Below, in pieces: positions 8,213 to 15,310 of a DNA stretch of 64,000 nt. This DNA comes from an uncultured Burkholderiales bacterium (GTDB lineage Bacteria > Pseudomonadota > Gammaproteobacteria > Burkholderiales > Burkholderiaceae_C), in contig CAIZHQ010000014.1 in NCBI GenBank assembly GCA_903932865.1, forward strand, positions 62,001 to 126,000. The letters are read 5' to 3'. Within the stretch, counting starts at the first letter, position 1. Every line of letters starts with the position of its first letter. The notes below the pieces were generated by a model, which saw only the letters and a program-made list of their open reading frames with translations, was not told the origin of the DNA and ran no database searches. Position numbers and translations under genes: made by a program.

Positions 8213-9369
8213 GCGGTGGCCCCTGGGGCTGGGTCGCGCTTGCCGTCAGGACTGAACAGCATGCTGGGGGGGACGGTAACTTGGGGTCTGGGGCGAGGTG
8301 GGTTCAGGGGCGAGGCCGCTTCGAGACTGAAGACGTAGGCGATGACCTGGGCCACGGCGTGGTAAAGGTCTTCAGGCACTTGGCGCTCGACTTCGGTGGT
8401 GAAGTAAATGGCACGGGCCAGTGGGGCGGCTTCAAAGATGTGGATGCCGTGGTTTTTGGCTTCGGCGCGAATCAGCGCGGCCATGTGGTCGGAGCCTTTG
8501 GCCACCATGATGGGCGCACCGTCGCCGGTGGGGTCGTACTCGAGGGCGACAGCGAAGTGTTCCGGGTTGGTGATGACGACGTCGGCGTCTTTGACGCGGT
8601 CCATCATGCGCGAGTTGGCCATTTCGCGTTGACGCCTGCGGATCTGGGCCTTGACTTCGGGGCTGCCTTCCATTTGCTTGAATTCGTCTTTGACCTCTTG
8701 CTTGCTCATGCGCATGCGTTTGGTAAAGCTGTGCTTTTGCCAAGGCACATCGATCATGGCGATGACGGCCAAGCTCAGGGCCACCAGCAGGCCCGATTGG
8801 AGGATCATCTTGCCTGCCGCGTCCAGGGCGGGCTCCAGCCCCATTTGGCCAATTTGGACGAGCGAGTCCATGTTGGCCATGAGCGACCACCACAGCACCG
8901 TCACCACCAGCACGAATTTGAGAATGGCCTTGCCCAATTCGACCAAGGCGTGGGTGCCAAAGATGCGCTGGAGTCCGCTGATGAGGTTCAGCTTGGAGCC
9001 CTTGGGCATCACGGCACCCAGGGAGAACAGGTAGCCCCCGGTAAGGCCCGAGGCGATGATGGCGGCCACCATGGTGAAGAGGATGACGGGCATCACGAGC
9101 ATGAAGGCGGCCAGCAAGTGCTCGCCAAAGTGGGCGGGCAGGAGCAGAGGTTTTTCGATCAGTTGACGGTCGAACACGAAGCCTTGCGCGAACACGGCGG
9201 AGAGCCGGGTGATGAGCCAGCTGCCCGTGACCATGAGCATGGCAATGGAGCCAATGACGATGACGGCGGCAGGCAGTTCCATGGAGCGGGCGACCTGGCC
9301 ATCGTCGCGGGCTTTTTTGAGCTTTTGCGCCGTCGGGTCTTCGGTTTTGTCTTGTGCGCTTTCAGACAC
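8209..9369 (-). CDS. flhB: flagellar export switch protein FlhB
   Basis: FlhB is the export-gate protein that switches substrate specificity from hook to filament. The 386-residue product has the family's opening (DKTEDPTAQKLKKARDDGQV), four transmembrane segments (about 35-215), the conserved cytoplasmic linker (VKDEFKQMEGSPEVKAQIR) and the autocleavage region, here NPEH rather than the usual NPTH. Cleavage between Asn and Pro does not need the third residue directly. The C-terminus continues beyond the core with a Pro-rich tail. It overlaps fliR upstream by eight bases and the DamX-like gene downstream by four. Confidence 0.96.
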   Translation of the reverse strand: MSESAQDKTEDPTAQKLKKARDDGQVARSMELPAAVIVIGSIAMLMVTGSWLITRLSAVFAQGFVFDRQLIEKPLLLPAHFGEHLLAAFMLVMPVILFTMVAAIIASGLTGGYLFSLGAVMPKGSKLNLISGLQRIFGTHALVELGKAILKFVLVVTVLWWSLMANMDSLVQIGQMGLEPALDAAGKMILQSGLLVALSLAVIAMIDVPWQKHSFTKRMRMSKQEVKDEFKQMEGSPEVKAQIRRRQREMANSRMMDRVKDADVVITNPEHFAVALEYDPTGDGAPIMVAKGSDHMAALIRAEAKNHGIHIFEAAPLARAIYFTTEVERQVPEDLYHAVAQVIAYVFSLEAASPLNPPRPRPQVTVPPSMLFSPDGKRDPAPGATA

Positions 9370-10138
9370 GGGGCGCTCCTATGACGTCACGAACCAGCGA
9401 AAAGCCTTGAACCCAAAGCCACTCGATGCGCCCGCCAATGCTGTCGAGCGAGATGATGAGAATGACAAGGCCCGCCATGATCATGGCGGGAAAGCCCACA
9501 GCAAAAATATTCAGGCTGGGCGCGGCGCGTGTGACGATGCCCAGGCCGACGTTGATGAAGAGCAGCGAGACCATGACGGGCAGTGCCATCAGCACGGCAC
9601 CCAGGAACATCATGGAGCTCCATTGCAGCACCCGGCCGTAGACGGCCTGGTTGAGGATGTCGGTGCCAATGGGCAGGCTGTTGAAGGATTCGAGGATCAG
9701 TCCCAGCAAGATGGCATGGCCCCCGAAGCCGACAAAGATGAGGGTGGACATGACGATCAGCAGCTGAGAGATGACGGGCACGTTGCCCATGTTGGGGTCA
9801 ATCATGTTGGCCATGGACAGGCCCATGGCGGCGGCGATGCTTTGGCCTGCCACCACCACGGCGGCGACCACGATTTGCAAGATCAGGCCCATGGTGGCGC
9901 CGATCATGATTTGGTTGAAAACTTCCATCAGGCCTTGGGCGCTGGTGGGGTCGATCACGGGCCAGGTGTACAGGGGGTAAACCAGCCAGGCCAGCACCAG
10001 CGCCAACAGGATGCGCATGCGGGTGTTGAAGGCGCTGAGCGAAAAAATGGGCGCGGTGATCATGAGGGCCGAGATGCGCAGCATGGGCCACAAAAAGGTG
10101 TAAAACCTTTCGACGACATCGGCGGCCAGGAAATTCAT
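9362..10138 (-). CDS. fliR: flagellar export gate protein FliR
   Basis: FliR (258 residues) forms the export-gate core with FliP and FliQ. I chose ATG 10138 (MNFLAADVVERFYTFLWP), since upstream residues in the same frame are a Cys/Ser/Pro-rich shadow of the fliQ region. Six or so hydrophobic segments and the family stretches MRILLALVLAWLVYPL, GLILQIVVAAVVVAGQSIA and MDPN-like IDPNMGNVPVISQLL are present. It is 19 bases downstream of fliQ and overlaps flhB. Confidence 0.95.
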   Translation of the reverse strand: MNFLAADVVERFYTFLWPMLRISALMITAPIFSLSAFNTRMRILLALVLAWLVYPLYTWPVIDPTSAQGLMEVFNQIMIGATMGLILQIVVAAVVVAGQSIAAAMGLSMANMIDPNMGNVPVISQLLIVMSTLIFVGFGGHAILLGLILESFNSLPIGTDILNQAVYGRVLQWSSMMFLGAVLMALPVMVSLLFINVGLGIVTRAAPSLNIFAVGFPAMIMAGLVILIISLDSIGGRIEWLWVQGFSLVRDVIGAPRV

Positions 10139-10157
10139 GGGGTGACCTGCGAACGAC

Positions 10158-10427
10158 TCAGACGAACAGGGTCGGGATGCGCTCGAAGATGCTGCGCGTG
10201 AAGTCGACCAGGGTGACCAGCATCCAGCTGCCAAACAACAACAAGGCCAAGGCCATGGCAATCAGCTTGGGGATGAAGCTGAGTGTCATTTCGTTGATGG
10301 AGGTGGCGGCCTGGATGATGCCGATGAACAGGCCCACAGCCAGCGCCACCAGCAAGAGCGGGGCGCTGACCAGGGCGATGGTCCACAGGGCGTGTCGGCC
10401 CAGGTCGATGACGGTGGCGGTGTCCAT
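10158..10427 (-). CDS. fliQ: flagellar export gate protein FliQ
   Basis: An 89-residue protein with two transmembrane helices (about 17-37 and 52-74), matching FliQ in length and in the conserved LFIGIIQAATSINEMTLSFIPK loop, which joins the helices and precedes the second helix. It works in the FliPQR gate complex. It lies 11 bases downstream of fliP and 19 upstream of fliR. Confidence 0.95.
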   Translation of the reverse strand: MDTATVIDLGRHALWTIALVSAPLLLVALAVGLFIGIIQAATSINEMTLSFIPKLIAMALALLLFGSWMLVTLVDFTRSIFERIPTLFV

Positions 10428-10438
10428 GGTGATTTCCT

Positions 10439-11191
10439 TTAGGGCATGGCAAAGCTGCCAGCCAGTGAGCCCATGATCAGGCTCCAGCCGTCCACCAGCA
10501 CGAACAGCATGAGTTTGAAGGGCATCGAGATCATCATGGGCGAGAGCATCATCATGCCCATGGACATGAGCACGCTGGCGACGATGAGGTCGATGACCAC
10601 AAAGGGGATGTAGATCAAAAAGCCGATGGTGAAGGCGCTTTTGAGCTCGGAGGTGAGGAAGGCGGGCACCAGGGTGGTGAAGGGCACGTCTTGCGGGCTG
10701 GTGAAGTTGGTGTTGCGCGCGATGTCCATGAACATGGCGATGTCGTCTTCGCGGGTTTGCAACAACATAAAGGCGCGGATGGGTTTTTCTGCCGCGGCCA
10801 ATGCTTTGTCGAAGCTCAGGCCCTGGTTCATGTAGGGCAGCAGGGCGTTTTGGTACACATCGGTGAGCACCGGGGTCATGACGAACAGCGTGAGGAACAG
10901 CGACAGTCCGACGATCACCATGTTGGGGGGGGTCTGGCCGGTGCCCAGGGCTTGGCGCAGCAGCGACATGACGATCACGATGCGCACGAAGGCGGTCATC
11001 ATGAGCAAGACCGAGGGCAGCACAGACAGGGTCGTCATGAGCGCCAGCAACTGCAGCGTCAGGCTGTATTGGGTGCCCCTGGCCGTGTTGGTGGCGGTGA
11101 TGGCTGGCATGTCAGGGGCCGCTTGCGCCAACAGGGGCAAGAGACTCAGGACAAGGGCGAAAATCAGCCCGAGGGTGACGTGGCGCTTCAT
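10439..11191 (-). CDS. fliP: flagellar export gate protein FliP
   Basis: A 250-residue protein with a cleavable signal peptide (residues 1-24, ending AQA), as expected for FliP, then the family core: YSLTLQLLALMTTLSVLPS, MTAFVRIVIVMSLLRQALG, the PPNMVIVGLSLFLTLFVM segment and the C-terminal FKLMLFVLVDGWSLI. It forms the FliPQR complex at the base of the rod. It overlaps fliO by four bases. Confidence 0.97.
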   Translation of the reverse strand: MKRHVTLGLIFALVLSLLPLLAQAAPDMPAITATNTARGTQYSLTLQLLALMTTLSVLPSVLLMMTAFVRIVIVMSLLRQALGTGQTPPNMVIVGLSLFLTLFVMTPVLTDVYQNALLPYMNQGLSFDKALAAAEKPIRAFMLLQTREDDIAMFMDIARNTNFTSPQDVPFTTLVPAFLTSELKSAFTIGFLIYIPFVVIDLIVASVLMSMGMMMLSPMMISMPFKLMLFVLVDGWSLIMGSLAGSFAMP

Positions 11192-11499
11192 GTTGTGTGG
11201 GTTTCTATGGGTTCAACAGGCGCAGGCGCTTGCACAGGCCAGGGGGAGAGGGCGGTCATTTGGTGGGCCGTGACGCCGACCAACACGTCCTGGCCGTCGA
11301 CCTGGATGAGGAGAATTTTTTGTCGCGGACCGATAGAGAGGGTTTCAACCGTTTGCAGACGTTGTGAGTTTTTGCGCAGGAAACTGGTGCCGCTTTGCAT
11401 TTTTCGAAGGCCCCACAGCACGGCCAGCAGCAAGCCGATGACCAGCGCGAAGCTGAACGCGTATTGCAGCCAGTCAGTGAAGGTCCATCCGGTGTTCAT
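11188..11499 (-). CDS. fliO: flagellar biosynthesis protein FliO
   Basis: A 103-residue protein with one N-terminal transmembrane helix (about 10-30, YAFSFALVIGLLLAVLWGL) and the small FliO cytoplasmic domain (VETLSIGPRQKILLIQVDGQDVLVGV, with the GPRQ and LVGVT elements). It stabilises FliP during gate assembly. Short length is normal for FliO. It sits between fliN (8-base gap) and fliP (4-base overlap). Confidence 0.93.
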   Translation of the reverse strand: MNTGWTFTDWLQYAFSFALVIGLLLAVLWGLRKMQSGTSFLRKNSQRLQTVETLSIGPRQKILLIQVDGQDVLVGVTAHQMTALSPWPVQAPAPVEPIETHTT

Positions 11500-11507
11500 A
11501 GCAAGCG

Positions 11508-11816
11508 TTAGAGGTTGTCCAGCCGCTCAGAGGCGGGCACCACTCGGGTCAATCGGATGCCGTAGCGGTCGTTGACAAGCACGACCTCACCTTGTGCCAC
11601 CACGGTGTTGTTGACCAGAAGGTCAAGGGGTTCACCTGCGATGCGGTCGAGTTCAACCACGCTGCCTTGGGTCAGGCGCATGAGGTCGCGGATTTTGATT
11701 TGGGCGCGGCCCACTTCGATGGAGAGCGTGACCGGGATGTTTTGCAACACGTCGGTGTTGATGTGGCCTTTCTCCGTGGTTTCGGTCGGGGCTTCGGTGG
11801 GGGTCAGTTCGCTCAT
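11508..11816 (-). CDS. fliN: flagellar motor switch protein FliN
   Basis: A 102-residue protein that is nearly all SpoA/FliN domain: VTLSIEVGRAQIKIRDLMRL, then LDRIAGEPLDLLVN and GEVVLVNDRYGIRLTRVV. FliN forms the lower C ring with FliM and FliG and takes part in export and direction control. Its start lies 21 bases after fliM. The N-terminal acidic extension is short, as in many beta-proteobacteria. Confidence 0.96.
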   Translation of the reverse strand: MSELTPTEAPTETTEKGHINTDVLQNIPVTLSIEVGRAQIKIRDLMRLTQGSVVELDRIAGEPLDLLVNNTVVAQGEVVLVNDRYGIRLTRVVPASERLDNL

Positions 11817-11837
11817 GGGCGTTCCTTCGTGTGGGGT

Positions 11838-12836
11838 TCAGGTAGGGGTGTTGGGACTGATGGCGTTGACGATCTTGACCGCCACTTGGCCAGCCATGGC
11901 ACCCACTTCGACGTCGTAGACCGGCATGTCCTGGATCATGGCTCGGGCGAAGTCAGATTTTTTGAAGGGCAGAACGTCTCCCGGTTGCATGGTTTGCAGT
12001 TGCTGCAAGGACACGCTGAGTTTGCCCAGATGGATGCGCATGTCCAGCTCGGCATCGTGCACGGCGTCGTTCAGCTGGGCACGCCAGATTTTGTCGGAGT
12101 CTTCGTTGCCGTCGCCGGTTTGCACGCGGCTGCGCAACAGGTCGCGCACGGGCTTGAGGGCCACGTAGGGGATGACCATGTCCACAAAGCCTGATCCTTG
12201 TGAGGTGGCTTCGGATTCAAAGCGGCTGAGGATGACCAGGTCATTTTCATCGACGATTTGGGCAAACTGGGGGTTGATTTCGGAGCTGATGTGCTCGAAC
12301 TCGACCGGGGTGAGCGGGGACCAGGCTTCCTTAAACGCACGGAAGAACACTTGCAAAATGATTTTGATGATCCGGGTTTCGGTGGGGGTGAACAATCTGC
12401 CCGGGGGCAGTTGGCCAACACCGCGGCCAAAGCCGCCAAAGAAACTGTCGAGGGAGCTGAACACCACGGTGGGCTCGATGACGACCATGGCGTAACCGCG
12501 CAGGGGGCTCATGCGCACGATGTTGACCGATAAGGGGGACTTGAGGTCTTTGAGGTAGTCGCCAAAGCGCATGATTTGCGTGCGCGTGGGGTTCATGCGC
12601 GGGCTGGTGCGCAGCACTTCGAGCATGCCCAATCGGAACAAGCGGATGAAGCGCTCATTGATCATGTCCAGCGATGCAACGTTGACGCCCAGGCTGCTGT
12701 CTTCCGCGGCCAGGTCGTGTTTGCGCACCTGCACGTCCAGGTTGTAGCCCGGTGTGCGGTTGGTACCGTCTTCGCTCAAACTGGCCGACAATGCGGCCAG
12801 TTCTTCACTGGACAAGAGGGATTGGGTTTCAGCCAT
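11838..12836 (-). CDS. fliM: flagellar motor switch protein FliM
   Basis: FliM (332 residues) carries the CheY-P binding segment at the N-terminus (LLSSEELAAL, like the family's LSQEEIDALL), the CheC-like middle domain with the GGxG segment FFGGFGRG, and a C-terminal SpoA domain (VELDMRIHLGKLSVSLQQL-type, DVLPFKK). ATG 12836 gives the expected N-terminus; a TTG six bases upstream is in frame but less likely. It follows fliL after 21 bases. Confidence 0.95.
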   Translation of the reverse strand: MAETQSLLSSEELAALSASLSEDGTNRTPGYNLDVQVRKHDLAAEDSSLGVNVASLDMINERFIRLFRLGMLEVLRTSPRMNPTRTQIMRFGDYLKDLKSPLSVNIVRMSPLRGYAMVVIEPTVVFSSLDSFFGGFGRGVGQLPPGRLFTPTETRIIKIILQVFFRAFKEAWSPLTPVEFEHISSEINPQFAQIVDENDLVILSRFESEATSQGSGFVDMVIPYVALKPVRDLLRSRVQTGDGNEDSDKIWRAQLNDAVHDAELDMRIHLGKLSVSLQQLQTMQPGDVLPFKKSDFARAMIQDMPVYDVEVGAMAGQVAVKIVNAISPNTPT

Positions 12837-12857
12837 GGTCAAGCAGTAGTCTAGGGT

Positions 12858-13436
12858 TTACTGGGCCACAAAGCTGGTGAAAAACACTTCTTCGATGCCG
12901 CCAAAGTCTTCGTATTTTTCCAGGACGGCATTGAGTTCAAGGCGGATCTTTTCGGCCATTTTCTTGCGGAAATCGGGCTGGCTCAAATCGGCATCCGTGG
13001 TCAGACGCATCACGTCGAGTGCGGTCGAGCGCAGAGCAAACTCATGTTTTTTGACGTTTTTGAAGACGCGCTCGTCATAGTGGGTCATGATGGCCAGCTT
13101 GACCTGAATCACTTTGCGTGAGTTGGTGAGGTTGGCCACCAGTTCTTTTTCGAGTTCCATGTAATGGTTTTCGAATCGGGTCAACTCGGGTGAGTCTTTG
13201 GTGACCTTTTTGGGCTGCGCCTCGCTGGCTGCATTTTTGGCCCCAGAGGCTTCTTGCTCCAGAGCCTTCAGTTGGGCTTCTGCCGCCGAGGTGTCTTTTT
13301 TGTCGAAAAAGCCCGTGACAAACAGGGTGCCCACCACGGTGCCTGTCAAGACCAAGATGGCCACAACGGCGATCAGGATGATCTTGACCAGAGGTGATTT
13401 CTTTTTGACTTCGACTTCTGCTTCTTCATCTGCCAT
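12858..13436 (-). CDS. fliL: flagellar basal body-associated protein FliL
   Basis: A 192-residue inner-membrane protein: an acidic then Lys-rich N-terminus, one transmembrane helix (about 18-41, VKIILIAVVAILVLTGTVVG), an Ala/Glu/Lys linker (about 50-85) and the FliL periplasmic domain (about 90-190: HYMELEKELVANL, IQVKLAIMTHYD, ELNAVLEKYEDFGGIEEVFF). FliL supports the stator around the basal body. It is 23 bases downstream of fliK. Confidence 0.94.
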   Translation of the reverse strand: MADEEAEVEVKKKSPLVKIILIAVVAILVLTGTVVGTLFVTGFFDKKDTSAAEAQLKALEQEASGAKNAASEAQPKKVTKDSPELTRFENHYMELEKELVANLTNSRKVIQVKLAIMTHYDERVFKNVKKHEFALRSTALDVMRLTTDADLSQPDFRKKMAEKIRLELNAVLEKYEDFGGIEEVFFTSFVAQ

Positions 13437-13459
13437 GGTACGTCCTCGTTGGTTGGCTG

Positions 13460-15082
13460 TCAGACCAAAACGTCCAGACCATCACTGGGGTCCTTGACGC
13501 GCGGTGCTCGGGATATTTCTGTGGTGGCTTCCTGGCCGCTTTCCTTGGCCTGCGTGGGCTTGCCCTTGGAAAAACCAGGTGTCGGGTCTCCGCCACTTTG
13601 GCTGGTCTGACCACCACCTACATGGATGTTAGCAACATCCATGCCCATTTGGCTCAGTGTTTCCCTGAGTTTGGACAGTCCATCTTGCAACAGATCGCGG
13701 GTGATGGCGTTGGGCGCAGTGAAGACGGCATCAAATTCGCCGCTTCTCATCCGCATTTCAACTTCGATGTGGCCCAGTGTGGCGGGGCGCAGTTGGAGTT
13801 TCAGGTTCCATTGGCCTCTTTCCATCTCGGACAGGATCCGTTGTCCGACGGCTTGGCCCATTTTTTCGGCCAGGTTCTGGATGTTTTCGCTGCGGGCGCT
13901 GGTGTCGGGCAGATCGGGCGCGGGGCCGCTGGCGTTGGTGGGGTCGTTGCGTGGGTTGGCCTGTGCATCCCAGCGGGAGGCAAAGTTGGCGTAGGCCGTG
14001 CCGTGGGTGCCAGTGCTGTGGGTGCCTGTGCTGTGGCCGCCGCCTTCGGCAGCCAGCAGCTGCTCGAGCGTTTCGCCGCCCCAGTCCGCGCCCAGGTCCA
14101 GCTCGCTGAGGCTGATGTCGGCTTCTTTTTGCGCGCTCTCGGTCTGCTGCAGCACGCTTTGGATGACGTTGCGTTGCATCCAGACGGCTGCCGGCGGTGG
14201 CATGCGCATCATTTGGATGGGCAGCGCTTCATCGGTGCTGGGAGTCGCTGTGGGTTTTTTCTCTTGACCCGGGGCGTCGGCCATGGCCCAAAGTGCTTGC
14301 GCTGCAGTCATGGCATTGCCTAGCAAGCTTGTGGCCGCAACAGTGGGTTGTCCATGGGCGTTTGCGTTGACTGGCCCTGTTGCGGCTCCGGTCTGTGGAA
14401 TCGCCAGTGCTTGTCCTGTTGCGTCGCTGCTCTCTGGCGCGGCTGGTGTTTGTCCTGTGATGGTGGTGGTCTGTGGGGTTGCAGGTACTTGCCCGGTGAG
14501 GCCGCTGGACGGGATGGCCAGTTGGAAGGCCGTTGGGCTGCCTTGGATGTTGGTTGGGCTGCCTTGGATGTTGCCGGGGCTGTCGGTTGCCCCGAGGGCC
14601 GCGGCTGTAGTCACGACGTTGGCGCCGCTGGGGTTGGTGGGCAGGGTGGCATGCAAGGGGCTTGCATGACCGCCAAAAAGCCAATTGACGGCATTTTCGT
14701 CCAGGCCTTGGGCGCGGGCAAATGCTTCCAGACTTTGAGAGTCTGGGGGAGAGGTTTCTGGCGTGATGACACTCAAGTGGGGTCCCAGGGTGACGGCTTT
14801 CAATGTCACGGCTTTCAGGGGTTCGTTGGGTGTGTCGTGCATGGGCACCTGCCCGGTCAGGGTGAAAGGAACGGCAATTTCCTGCCCTGGCTGTTCTGCC
14901 AGCTGCGTTTCCTTGTCTGCGATCTCGGCTGAGCTTTCAGTCTGGGCTTGGATCAGATCTGACATGAGTTGCCCAAAGCTTTGGCCATCCGGGCCGGGGC
15001 CGGCATCAGATTTGAATTCCAAAGTGCCAGTATTGGGGGTGGCCATGGCTTGGCTGAGGTTGTCGCTGAGGGTAATGGTCAT
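13460..15082 (-). CDS. fliK: flagellar hook-length control protein FliK
   Basis: A 540-residue protein with a long low-complexity Ala/Thr/Pro/Gln region (about 100-330) and the conserved C-terminal Flg_hook domain (about 420-505: WNLKLQLRPATLGHIEVEMR, AITRDLLQDGLSKLRETL). FliK measures the hook and triggers the FlhB switch; the disordered ruler region fits this. ATG 15082 (MTITLSDNL) overlaps the stop of a small upstream frame by ATGA; the in-frame TTG further upstream is unlikely. A perfect 21-base tandem duplication at 14532-14573 encodes two NIQGSPT copies. Confidence 0.9.
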   Translation of the reverse strand: MTITLSDNLSQAMATPNTGTLEFKSDAGPGPDGQSFGQLMSDLIQAQTESSAEIADKETQLAEQPGQEIAVPFTLTGQVPMHDTPNEPLKAVTLKAVTLGPHLSVITPETSPPDSQSLEAFARAQGLDENAVNWLFGGHASPLHATLPTNPSGANVVTTAAALGATDSPGNIQGSPTNIQGSPTAFQLAIPSSGLTGQVPATPQTTTITGQTPAAPESSDATGQALAIPQTGAATGPVNANAHGQPTVAATSLLGNAMTAAQALWAMADAPGQEKKPTATPSTDEALPIQMMRMPPPAAVWMQRNVIQSVLQQTESAQKEADISLSELDLGADWGGETLEQLLAAEGGGHSTGTHSTGTHGTAYANFASRWDAQANPRNDPTNASGPAPDLPDTSARSENIQNLAEKMGQAVGQRILSEMERGQWNLKLQLRPATLGHIEVEMRMRSGEFDAVFTAPNAITRDLLQDGLSKLRETLSQMGMDVANIHVGGGQTSQSGGDPTPGFSKGKPTQAKESGQEATTEISRAPRVKDPSDGLDVLV

Positions 15083-15277
15083 GGGTTGAACTTTTCCAAA
15101 GGTGTCTGTTTCTGAAACGGCGGCGGCCAATCTTTGCCGTTCTGCTGGTTTGACTGTGTATTGAGCAAGTTGCGCACCAGCTTGGACTCGCTCGCGCCAA
15201 AGTCATGTTGGGGGGCGGCGCTGTCAGTCTGGTTGGCACACAGCTTGCTTGATGGTGTTGAGAAACCGGTAAACCAT
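15079..15277 (-). other. candidate small gene, possibly frameshifted, upstream of fliK
   Basis: A strong ribosome binding site AAGGAG (15285-15290) precedes ATG 15277 by seven bases, but that frame (MVYRFLNTIKQAVCQPD) stops after 17 codons at 15224. The +1 frame is open across the same region and ends in TGA overlapping the fliK start (ATGA). Its later part (from about ASESKLVRNLLNTQ on) looks coding in third-position GC. Either a leader peptide plus a separate coupled frame, or one gene of about 65 residues with a one-base shift (programmed, mutation or sequencing error). The longer +1 frame also reaches back to ATG 15318, inside the flhA start. Confidence 0.35.
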
Positions 15278-15310
15278 GATTTTTCTCCTTCAAACAGCGG
15301 CCTTTTGCAC

